Positions 1 through 5,476 of a DNA stretch of 5,476 nucleotides are shown one piece after another (the first letter of the stretch is position 1; each line of letters opens with the position of its first letter). The stretch is taken from NCBI GenBank assembly GCA_017997855.1, contig JAGOEF010000131.1, forward strand, positions 1 to 5,476. The letters run 5' to 3'. Under the pieces are notes generated by a model. That model had not been told where the DNA came from, searched no databases, and saw only the letters and a program-made list of their open reading frames with translations. A program made the translations under genes and the position numbers. This DNA comes from Bacteroidales bacterium (GTDB lineage Bacteria > Bacteroidota > Bacteroidia > Bacteroidales > ML635J-15).

Positions 1-1
1 T

Positions 2-463
2 ATTTGGGAGAAAGACACAGAGTGGATTCCCGGGTCTAGAACATCGTATATTTACAATTATGAATATGAAGCCGCTGACCTTTATGTGCCCGAAAACTAT
101 GAATACCAGTATATGATTACCGAAGTAAATCAGGAGTCGTGGCTTGATGACCATTGGGAAAATGGGAGCAAAGGAAATTACTATTATTCCCTATTTGTCA
201 ATACACAGATTTTTTCTCCCGTTGCCCTCGAGTTTGTGGTTTATCCGAACCCGGCTTCCGAACAGATTCAGGTAAACTGGGGTGGTGCTATTCCTGAGTA
301 CATGTTACAGGTAATTAATAGTGCGGGTCAGATAGTGTTTTCACAAAATGTTCGTCGCCACGATTATATTGATGTGAGCAATCTGGCTAAAGGCACCTAT
401 GTGTTTACATTTAGTAATCGTTTGCAACACAACGAAATTTCGAAAAAAGTAATAATCCGATAA
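2..463 (+). CDS. C-terminal part of a T9SS-secreted protein (type A sorting domain), 5' end outside window
   Basis: The frame is open from the first bases of the window, so this is the 3' end (153 residues) of a longer gene. The GTG at 86 is an internal valine codon, not a start. Residues about 79-153 form a type A T9SS sorting domain: the opening motif VVYPNPASEQIQV, a central segment with INSAGQIVF, the LAKGTYVFTF strand typical of these domains, and the basic tail KKVIIR. In this family the domain directs a Sec-exported protein through the type IX machinery to the surface or medium and is usually removed. The first 75 residues are rich in Tyr and Trp (for example YIYNYEYEA and GNYYYSLF), which resembles the beta-rich repeats common in such proteins, but I cannot name a family or an enzymatic activity. 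The gene converges on the SRPBCC gene with 9 bases between stops. Confidence is high for the sorting domain and nil for the specific function. Confidence 0.9.
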   Translation: MWEKDTEWIPGSRTSYIYNYEYEAADLYVPENYEYQYMITEVNQESWLDDHWENGSKGNYYYSLFVNTQIFSPVALEFVVYPNPASEQIQVNWGGAIPEYMLQVINSAGQIVFSQNVRRHDYIDVSNLAKGTYVFTFSNRLQHNEISKKVIIR

Positions 464-482
464 CCGATACGATTATCGGTTA
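461..482. terminator. Stop-codon hairpin between convergent genes (possible bidirectional terminator)
   Basis: TAACCGATA (461-469) and TATCGGTTA (474-482) are perfect reverse complements around a 4-base loop, CGAT. The left arm begins with the TAA stop of the plus-strand gene, and the TAA stop of the minus-strand gene (473-475) falls at the loop/right-arm boundary. There is no T-run directly after the stem on either strand. On the minus strand a run of six T (complement of 443-448) follows about 12 bases beyond the stem. A termination role is therefore inferred from position and symmetry, and the hairpin is not a canonical intrinsic terminator. Confidence 0.5.
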
Positions 483-883
483 AAATCCATCACTGCCAGC
501 CTGTCAGCCAGGGTGTCGAGTACGGCTTTCATGGGTTTTTCGACCATGTTTTTCAGAAACATATTTACATCAGCTTTAAGTGTGAGCTTGATGGCTGTTT
601 GTAAATCTTCGGTTTTCTTAAGCTGTACCCACAGGAAAACTTCCTGTAAGGGTGTGCCCGAACTTCCGATTTTAAGGCAATCGTAAGGCTCTTTGCTTAC
701 AAAATTTAGTGTAACCTGTTGCCCTTTGGCCGAAAACGAACATGTTTCGGCTTCGAAATGCCGGTTGCCGACATCGGGTGGCAGCAGGTTTTCGAAATTT
801 CTGAAGTCAGCAAGAAATGTGTAAATCCGCTCCTGTTCACAGCGGTTTTTCACGATTTTACTTTCGATATGGAGATCGCTCAT
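473..883 (-). CDS. SRPBCC (START-like) family protein, downstream partner of pyrE
   Basis: This 136-residue protein looks like a small single-domain SRPBCC/START-like fold. It has an N-terminal strand (HIESKIV), a helix with the typical FLADFRNFENLLP pattern (residues about 23-35), a run of beta strands in the middle (for example VTLNFV and EVFLWVQL), and a long C-terminal helix (about 111-132, MVEKPMKAVLDTLADRLAVM). The fold encloses a hydrophobic cavity and family members bind lipids or other small hydrophobic ligands, but no ligand or activity can be assigned here. An in-frame ATG at 922 would lie inside pyrE and add 13 residues that do not look like the family. The ATG at 883 sits 5 bases after the pyrE stop, with GGAAG about 11 bases upstream, and the protein starting MSDLHIESKIV fits the fold. 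It is almost certainly co-transcribed with pyrE. The fold assignment is from pattern recognition only. Confidence 0.82.
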   Translation of the reverse strand: MSDLHIESKIVKNRCEQERIYTFLADFRNFENLLPPDVGNRHFEAETCSFSAKGQQVTLNFVSKEPYDCLKIGSSGTPLQEVFLWVQLKKTEDLQTAIKLTLKADVNMFLKNMVEKPMKAVLDTLADRLAVMDFNR

Positions 884-888
884 GGGCT

Positions 889-1521
889 TTATTTCTTCCA
901 GCTTCCCGGATCGCGGCGCCATTCTTCGAGGGTGGCCATGTCGCTTTGCTTAATGTATCCTGTTTCAGTAGCGTGCTTAAGAAGTACGTCGTAATTACTG
1001 AGCGTAACCAGTTTTACTCCTTCAGCTTCGAAAGCCTTACGCGCGGTTTCGAAATTGTAAGAAAAGATGGCCGCCATACCCACAACTTCTGAGCCGGCTG
1101 CACGAACGGCTTTTACAGCACTGAGACTGCTTCCGCCGGTCGAAATCAGATCTTCGATTACCAACACTTTGCTATTGGGTTCCAGATACCCTTCAATAAG
1201 ATTTTCGAGGCCATGGTCTTTGGCTTTCGAACGAATATAAATGAAAGGTTTTTTTAATGCATCGGCAACCAGCGCTCCCTGGGCAATGGCTCCGGTGGCA
1301 ACACCGGCAATCACATCGTAATCAGCGAAGTTTTGGTTTATTACATCTACAAACGAATCTCTGATAAAACCGCGTACCGAAGGAAACGACAAGGTTTTGC
1401 GGTTGTCGCAATAAATTGGAGAATACCAGCCCGAGGCCCATGTAAAATGATTTGTCGGCTCCAGTTTTATTGCTTTAATTTGCAGAAGTTGATCTGCGAT
1501 TTGTTCAGCTATGTTTTTCAT
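889..1521 (-). CDS. pyrE: Orotate phosphoribosyltransferase
   Basis: This enzyme makes orotidine 5'-monophosphate and pyrophosphate from orotate and PRPP, the fifth step of de novo pyrimidine synthesis, in the cytoplasm. The 210-residue length is normal. Visible signatures are the orotate/PRPP-binding segment FTWASGWYSPIYCDNR (26-41), the GVATGAI segment (73-79), the flexible catalytic loop RSKAKDHG (97-104, with Lys99, Lys101 and His103 in the positions of the known catalytic Lys/His loop), and the PRPP-binding motif VLVIEDLISTGGSS (119-132) with its acidic pair Glu123-Asp124. The ATG at 1521 places the FT(W/L)xSG motif at the same distance from the N terminus as in characterised PyrE proteins, so the start is secure. 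No Shine-Dalgarno is seen; the start codon is preceded by a run of T on this strand, unlike the A-rich leaders usual in Bacteroidota. The gene diverges from the Nudix gene by 6 bases and leads into the SRPBCC gene. No other pyr gene is in the window. Confidence 0.96.
   Translation of the reverse strand: MKNIAEQIADQLLQIKAIKLEPTNHFTWASGWYSPIYCDNRKTLSFPSVRGFIRDSFVDVINQNFADYDVIAGVATGAIAQGALVADALKKPFIYIRSKAKDHGLENLIEGYLEPNSKVLVIEDLISTGGSSLSAVKAVRAAGSEVVGMAAIFSYNFETARKAFEAEGVKLVTLSNYDVLLKHATETGYIKQSDMATLEEWRRDPGSWKK
1451..1482 (+). promoter_or_regulatory. Candidate Bacteroidota-type promoter for the Nudix gene, inside pyrE
   Basis: TTTG at 1451-1454 is followed after 20 bases by TTAATTTG at 1475-1482, which matches the Bacteroidota -7 consensus TAnnTTTG at five of six fixed positions. 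The spacing suits the known -33/-7 arrangement, and a transcript would start near 1488-1490, about 40 bases before the Nudix ATG. Because only six bases separate the divergent genes, a promoter for Nudix must lie within pyrE coding sequence, which makes this site plausible. Such AT-rich matches also occur by chance, so confidence is low. Confidence 0.25.
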
Positions 1522-1527
1522 AAAAAA

Positions 1528-2163
1528 ATGAATATAGTTTATTATAAAAATCGTTTCATAAGTATCAGTGAATCAGCTGTGGAACGGCCCGGTGCCCTCA
1601 ACAGGGAGTTCAGCAAAATTCACGACCTAAATATAGAGATTTATAAATTCCTTGCAAACAACCACATCAGAAGTCTGCACCTGTTTGGTAAGAAGCCCGA
1701 AAAAATCCTGAAAAAGCTTCGGAAACTGTTTGTTTATGTAAAGGCAGCAGGTGGTGTGGTAGTGAATACCGACAATGAGGTTCTGATAATCAGGCGTCGT
1801 GGAAAGTGGGATTTGCCCAAGGGGAAAAAGGATAAGGGAGAGGACATTACTATTACAGCCATTCGCGAAGTGAGCGAGGAATGTGGAATTGACCCCGGTT
1901 TTCTTGAAATTGTCGGTTTTCTTGATAATGCCTGGCATATTTACGAGGAGAACACCGAATTTGTGATAAAGCGGACCCGTTGGTACGAGATGAAATATTC
2001 CGGTAACGAAATATTGCAGCCCCAATCGGTCGAGGATATTACCCGCGCAAAATGGGTTAGCCCCGAAAACCTGAATAAACCCATGAAAAAAACTTTTCTC
2101 AATGTGAGGCATATTTTGAGCCGCTATCTTGAAATTCATGGATTCCAGGTTCCTGAGTTTTGA
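1528..2163 (+). CDS. Nudix hydrolase with N-terminal extension
   Basis: This 211-residue protein should hydrolyse a nucleoside diphosphate linked to another moiety, using divalent metal; the substrate cannot be read from the sequence. The complete Nudix box GX5EX7REUXEEXGU occupies residues 99-121 (Gly99, Glu105, Arg113-Glu114, Glu117-Glu118, Gly120-Ile121), preceded by the usual AAGGVVV strand (73-79) and the WDLPKGK lead-in (94-100). No catalytic residue is missing. Residues 1-70 are a separate, partly basic segment (helical-looking KKPEKILKKLRKL at 55-67) that is not part of the core fold and that I do not recognise as a named domain. The open frame extends upstream to 1333, but that part overlaps pyrE antisense and encodes unrelated-looking residues. 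The ATG at 1528, directly after an A-run, is the only convincing start. It is divergent from pyrE and is followed by a 92-base gap, so it is probably monocistronic. A housekeeping role in nucleotide pools is an inference from family and neighbour. Confidence 0.93.
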   Translation: MNIVYYKNRFISISESAVERPGALNREFSKIHDLNIEIYKFLANNHIRSLHLFGKKPEKILKKLRKLFVYVKAAGGVVVNTDNEVLIIRRRGKWDLPKGKKDKGEDITITAIREVSEECGIDPGFLEIVGFLDNAWHIYEENTEFVIKRTRWYEMKYSGNEILQPQSVEDITRAKWVSPENLNKPMKKTFLNVRHILSRYLEIHGFQVPEF

Positions 2164-2221
2164 TTTTCAGGTTTTAAGAACATTTTAAGTTTTTGCGGGT
2201 GAAGCATTCAATTTAATTCGT

Positions 2222-2229
2222 TTCTTTTG
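2222..2229 (+). promoter_or_regulatory. Weak -7-like box upstream of the S46 peptidase
   Basis: TTCTTTTG matches the Bacteroidota -7 consensus TAnnTTTG at five of six fixed positions and lies 26 bases before the peptidase ATG, leaving a short A-rich leader. The nearest upstream TTTG (2192-2195) is 26 bases away, longer than the usual gap of about 20, so the -33 element is not convincing. The 92-base gap (2164-2255) shows no clear terminator for the Nudix gene and no small reading frame of note. Confidence 0.2.
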
Positions 2230-2255
2230 TAAAAAATAAACTTAACCGACTGAAT

Positions 2256-4448
2256 ATGAAAAAATCGTTCTATTTTTTAATGGGCTTATTAATGCTCGTG
2301 AGTTTTACCTCCAGAGCAGACGAGGGAATGTGGATTCCCGGTCACATGAGCAAAATGAATTATGCCGATATGCAAAAGCTGGGTTGTGAACTCACTCCCG
2401 AGCAAATCTACAGCATCAATAACAGCAGTATGAAAGATGCAATCTTTCAGTTGTTGGGCGAAGGTGGCAACGGGTTCTGCACCGGCGAAATTGTTTCAAC
2501 CAAAGGATTGTTGTTTACCAACCACCATTGTGGATACGAAGCCATTGCTACGTTGAGCACCCTCGAAAACAACTATCTCGACAACGGCTACTGGGCACGT
2601 AATTATGGAGAAGAAATTTCGGTTCCCGGAGTATCGGTTTCACGCGTGGTTCGTATTGAGCATGTTACCGACAGGGTTTTGGCAGGCATTACCGCCGAAA
2701 CACCGGGTAGCGAACGCGATAGCAAAATTAAAAAAGCAATTGCCGAAATCGAAAAAGAAGCCAAAGGCAATACCCATTACGAAGTGAAAGTTAAAGAAAT
2801 GTATAAAGGTGGTGAATACTACCTGTTCGTTTACGAGGTTTTTGGTGATGTTCGTTTTGTAGGCGCTCCCCCATCATCAATCGGGAAATTTGGCGGTGAT
2901 ACCGATAACTGGATGTGGCCACGTCACACAGGCGATTTTTCGATGTTCCGCGTATATATGTCGCCCGATGGAATGCCAACTGAAGGATATGACAAAAACA
3001 ATGTTCCTTACAAACCCTTGCATTATCTGCCCATATCAATAAAAGGCATTGAAGAAGGAGATTTTACAATGATTATGGGCTACCCCGGCGAAACAGAGCG
3101 CTATCTGTCGTCGGCGGGAATGGAATTTAAACGCGATGTTTTCGATCCGGCTTTGGTTACCCTGCTGGGCACAATGCTTGATAAAATGAAGGAAGATATG
3201 GATAAAGACCCGGCAATCAGACTTGCTCTTGCCGATTCGTATGCCAGTTACGCCAACGGACGCAAACTTTTTGACGGCGAAATGCAGACATTGAGAACCA
3301 CTGATGCCATTGATCAGCGCAAAGCGTACGAAAAAGGATTTTTCGAATGGGTGAATGCCGACGAACAACGCAAAAAAATCTATGGAAGTGCTCTCGAAAG
3401 CCTTGCTGCCGACTATAAAACCTATGGAGATGCCAGTAAAAGTATGTATTATTATTTCCTGGCTTTGTTTCAGGGAACCAGCCGCGGTATGAATGTTCTG
3501 GAATATTTCAGTCTGGCAGGTTATTTAGACGACCCCAAAGCGAATAAAGAAAGTATTGATGCTATGGTTGCCGAGTTTAAAACCGGCCTCGACGATAGTT
3601 TTGCCAAGTATTTTCAGGCTACCGACAAGAAGGTTTTCGAAGCCATGCTGAATCTTTACATCAAGGAAATACCGGCGGCAGAACGTGCCGAAGTATTTGC
3701 CAACTTCATTTTTAAAACTTACAAGGGTAAATCGGAACAGGAATCAATCACCAAATTTATAAACGATGTGTATGCGCGCAGTATTTTTGTTGATAAAACC
3801 CGCTTGGCTGCTTTCCTCGAAAAACCTTCGAAGAAAGTTCTCGCTGCCGATCCCCTATATAAATTTATGGAGTCAATTTATGGTGGTATTATGACTGTAC
3901 AGATGGCTTATATGGGTGTAATGGGTAAAATTGATGAAAGTGAAAGGCTTTATATGGAAGCCATGCGTAAATATCAACCCGAAAGATCGTTTTATCCCGA
4001 TGCCAACTCAACATTGAGACTTACCTACGGAACAGTTCAGGACTACGATCCACGCGATGCGGTTCAATATCATTGGTTAACCTATGCCGAAGGAATTCTC
4101 GAAAAATATGTTCCGGGTGATTTGGAATTTGATGTTGACCCGAAATTGATTCAACTCATTAAAAATAAAGACTATGGCCGTTATGCTGATAAAACTGGAC
4201 ATTTGCCCGTATGTTTCCTCAGTAACAACGACATTACCGGTGGTAATTCGGGTAGTCCGATAATTAACGGAAAAGGTGAACTGATTGGTCTGGCTTTCGA
4301 CGGTAACTGGGAATGGCTTTGCAGCAACCTTATTTTCAGTATCCCGCTTCAACGCACAATCAATGTTGATTCGCGTTATGTACTTTGGGTAATTGACAAA
4401 TATGCCGGAGCATCCAATATTATCGAAGAGCTTGATATCAGACAATAA
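2256..4448 (+). CDS. S46 family dipeptidyl-peptidase (DPP7-like), periplasmic
   Basis: This 730-residue serine exopeptidase should remove dipeptides from the N terminus of oligopeptides, feeding amino-acid uptake. A signal peptide is clear: MKK, hydrophobic FYFLMGLLMLVSF, then likely cleavage after SRA (21/22); no lipobox is present. The family opening EGMW (23-26) follows. The chymotrypsin-like catalytic triad is His91 (TNHHCGYE), Asp227 (WPRHTGDFS) and Ser665 (TGGNSGSP). Cys75 and Cys92 bracket the histidine as a disulfide would. Asn218 and Trp219, nine and eight residues before the catalytic Asp, and Asp682 match residues known in S46 enzymes to hold the substrate amino terminus. Residues about 290-570 form the helical cap domain of the family. 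The residue 18 after the catalytic serine is Gly683; DPP11 enzymes carry Arg there (Arg673 in Porphyromonas gingivalis) for acidic P1 residues, so the DPP7 type (bulky or hydrophobic P1) is more likely. Length is normal, with no T9SS domain, and an intrinsic terminator follows. Family assignment is firm and subtype is inferred. Confidence 0.96.
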   Translation: MKKSFYFLMGLLMLVSFTSRADEGMWIPGHMSKMNYADMQKLGCELTPEQIYSINNSSMKDAIFQLLGEGGNGFCTGEIVSTKGLLFTNHHCGYEAIATLSTLENNYLDNGYWARNYGEEISVPGVSVSRVVRIEHVTDRVLAGITAETPGSERDSKIKKAIAEIEKEAKGNTHYEVKVKEMYKGGEYYLFVYEVFGDVRFVGAPPSSIGKFGGDTDNWMWPRHTGDFSMFRVYMSPDGMPTEGYDKNNVPYKPLHYLPISIKGIEEGDFTMIMGYPGETERYLSSAGMEFKRDVFDPALVTLLGTMLDKMKEDMDKDPAIRLALADSYASYANGRKLFDGEMQTLRTTDAIDQRKAYEKGFFEWVNADEQRKKIYGSALESLAADYKTYGDASKSMYYYFLALFQGTSRGMNVLEYFSLAGYLDDPKANKESIDAMVAEFKTGLDDSFAKYFQATDKKVFEAMLNLYIKEIPAAERAEVFANFIFKTYKGKSEQESITKFINDVYARSIFVDKTRLAAFLEKPSKKVLAADPLYKFMESIYGGIMTVQMAYMGVMGKIDESERLYMEAMRKYQPERSFYPDANSTLRLTYGTVQDYDPRDAVQYHWLTYAEGILEKYVPGDLEFDVDPKLIQLIKNKDYGRYADKTGHLPVCFLSNNDITGGNSGSPIINGKGELIGLAFDGNWEWLCSNLIFSIPLQRTINVDSRYVLWVIDKYAGASNIIEELDIRQ

Positions 4449-4466
4449 TTTTAAATTTATTCTTCT

Positions 4467-4496
4467 AAAAGCAGGACAAGGTTCCTGCTTTTTTTT
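4467..4496 (+). terminator. Intrinsic terminator of the S46 peptidase gene
   Basis: GCAGGA (4471-4476) pairs with TCCTGC (4483-4488) around a 6-base loop, and the stem extends through AAAA (4467-4470) against the start of an 8-base T run (4489-4496). This is a textbook Rho-independent terminator starting 18 bases after the peptidase stop. It separates this gene transcriptionally from the DUF362 gene. Confidence 0.9.
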
Positions 4497-4562
4497 ATGC
4501 TGTAAAAATTGAGATCATTCAAAGTGTTATTGGAAAACCCATTAGAAATTGTGATTTTATTT

Positions 4563-4570
4563 TATTTTTG
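4563..4570 (+). promoter_or_regulatory. Bacteroidota -7 box (TAnnTTTG) for the DUF362 gene
   Basis: TATTTTTG is an exact match to TAnnTTTG. It lies 22 bases before the first candidate ATG (4592) and just after a strong terminator, so a promoter is expected in this gap. No TTTG is present at the usual -33 distance; the nearest TTG triplets are about 11 and 30 bases upstream. The surrounding AT-rich sequence raises the chance of a random match. Confidence 0.4.
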
Positions 4571-4591
4571 CTTCTACTTTTTTGCAATACA

Positions 4592-5476
4592 ATGATTATG
4601 AATTTACTAAGAGTTTACATGCGTCAGGCTATTCTGTTAATTCTGCCAATTATTCTGGTGGGTTTGACTCCTTCGTTTTCGCAAGTGCGTAACGATACTG
4701 CCATCGTTTATTTTACTAAAGATATATCTCCCGAAGGGGTAATGAAAATATTTGGCTTTTTTCGTTCGAATGTAAAAGGCAAGGTTGGAATTAAAGTGCA
4801 CTTTGGGGAAGATGGGAACACCTATTTTGTACCGGCAAGCATGGTTGAGCCACTTTGCAAGGAACTGAATGCTACCTTGATTGAAACAAATGTGGCGTAT
4901 TCCGGTCGCCGGAAAACTACGGCAAGCCATATAGAACTGGCACATGACCATGGTTTTACGTTTGCCCCGATTGATATTCTCGACGAAGGAGGAACTTTAA
5001 GCCTGCCCATTGTAGGTGGTAAGCATTTTAAAACCGCATTAATAGGGAAAAACTTTGAGAATTACGAAACGATAATCTATTTTACCCATTTTAAGGGACA
5101 TGGCCGATCGGGTTTTGGGGGATGCATTAAAAATGTTTCGATGGGAATGGCAACTCCCGATGGAAAGCGTGATATGCACTTCAACGATTTCCCGAAATCA
5201 GAGAATAAACAATGCGTTGGCTGTGGTGCTTGTGTAAGTGAATGCCCTGCCAATGCAATTACCCTGAATCCCTTGAGTATCGATAAAGAAAAGTGCATTG
5301 GTTGCGGAAAATGTATTTCTACCTGCCCTTTTGGTGCAATTACCAAACCTGACGATGAGGAGCAAACCCTTCGTTTTCTCGAAGGTCTGGTGGAATACGC
5401 TAAGCCGGTGATTGAACACACAAATTCATTGTACTTCAACATTATTATTAATGTGTCGCCGAGCTGCGATTGTATG
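4592..5476 (+). CDS. DUF362 protein with two [4Fe-4S] ferredoxin motifs and N-terminal signal-like segment, 3' end outside window
   Basis: The frame stays open to the window end, giving 295 residues of an incomplete protein. After a hydrophobic N terminus, residues about 36-200 show the DUF362 pattern: [18 protein letters not shown] (64-81), an acidic/His-rich middle, then [18 protein letters not shown] (164-181), where the GFGGxIKN motif is characteristic. Two CxxCxxCxxxCP motifs follow (Cys208/211/214/218 and Cys235/238/241/245), a bacterial 2[4Fe-4S] ferredoxin module inserted in the DUF362 domain. The frame then returns to DUF362-like sequence ending SPSCDCM. The role is likely electron transfer or redox-linked, but the reaction is unknown. 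ATGs at 4592, 4598 and 4619 are in frame. From each, a hydrophobic core ([13 protein letters not shown], 13-25) and a PSFSQ cleavage-like end (27-31) remain, resembling a Sec signal or membrane anchor. An AAGAG sits 5 bases before the 4619 ATG, so that shorter start is possible. The gene is separate from the peptidase because of the terminator between them. Confidence 0.88.
   Translation, partial: MIMNLLRVYMRQAILLILPIILVGLTPSFSQVRNDTAIVYFTKDISPEGVMKIFGFFRSNVKGKVGIKVHFGEDGNTYFVPASMVEPLCKELNATLIETNVAYSGRRKTTASHIELAHDHGFTFAPIDILDEGGTLSLPIVGGKHFKTALIGKNFENYETIIYFTHFKGHGRSGFGGCIKNVSMGMATPDGKRDMHFNDFPKSENKQCVGCGACVSECPANAITLNPLSIDKEKCIGCGKCISTCPFGAITKPDDEEQTLRFLEGLVEYAKPVIEHTNSLYFNIIINVSPSCDCM

Noticed and set aside
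884..922. Upstream start for the SRPBCC protein at 922
   Set aside because: It would overlap the end of pyrE by 34 bases and add 13 residues atypical of the fold. The ATG at 883 gives clean tandem spacing.
719..1092. Two overlapping plus-strand frames (719-994 and 817-1092, 91 codons each)
   Set aside because: They run antisense to the SRPBCC and pyrE genes, show no family pattern, and conflict with two well-supported genes.
1333..1527. Possible 65-residue N-terminal extension of the Nudix protein
   Set aside because: It is the antisense of the conserved PyrE N-terminal region, and the residues look like frame shadow. The ATG at 1528 after an A-run is a better start.
1627..2139. 170-codon minus-strand frame opposite the Nudix gene
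   Set aside because: It is complementary to the conserved Nudix core and has no recognisable domain of its own.
2172..2189. Direct repeat TTTTAAG at 2172-2178 and 2183-2189 in the Nudix-S46 gap
   Set aside because: It is two short copies in AT-rich sequence with no inverted partner. It is not enough to call an operator or terminator.
2605..4445. Several out-of-frame or antisense frames within the S46 gene
   Set aside because: All are shadows of one continuous, fully motif-supported coding sequence.
4637..5442. Four minus-strand frames across the DUF362 region
   Set aside because: The plus strand encodes DUF362 and two ferredoxin motifs across the same bases; the antisense frames carry no domain pattern.
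1..5476. Search for CRISPR arrays, tRNA/rRNA genes, insertion sequences, phage or defence genes
   Set aside because: No regular repeats, no terminal inverted repeats around a transposase, no RNA-gene signature and no defence domain were seen; base composition looks even by eye.

Overview
The window looks like ordinary chromosomal sequence from a Bacteroidota bacterium, most likely a member of the Bacteroidales/Marinilabiliales. Supporting signs are a type IX secretion (T9SS) sorting domain, an S46 dipeptidyl-peptidase, A-rich leaders without convincing Shine-Dalgarno sites, and a -7 box of the Bacteroidota TAnnTTTG type. I see no mobile element, CRISPR array, tRNA or rRNA. The assignment to order is inference from gene content and style, not from a marker gene.

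Layout from left to right: (1) the 3' end of a plus-strand gene for a T9SS-secreted protein, ending at 463. (2) A minus-strand pair, pyrE (orotate phosphoribosyltransferase) followed 5 bases later by a small SRPBCC-fold protein. This pair converges on gene 1 with only 9 bases between the stop codons, and a perfect 9-bp inverted repeat spans both stops. (3) A plus-strand Nudix hydrolase diverging from pyrE, with only six A residues between the two start codons. (4) A 92-base gap, then a complete plus-strand S46 dipeptidyl-peptidase with a signal peptide, closed by a strong intrinsic terminator. (5) A 143-base AT-rich gap carrying the terminator and a -7-like box, then the 5' part of a DUF362 protein with two [4Fe-4S] motifs, cut by the window end.

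Functionally, the centre (pyrE, SRPBCC, Nudix) is nucleotide-related and cytoplasmic. The flanks concern the cell envelope: a secreted protein, a periplasmic dipeptidase that would supply dipeptides from extracellular proteins, and an iron-sulfur protein with an apparent export signal. There is no sign that these form one dedicated system. The points most worth a second look are the extremely compact divergent pyrE/Nudix junction, the stop-codon hairpin, the Sec-like signal on an Fe-S protein, and the uncharacterised N-terminal part of the Nudix protein.
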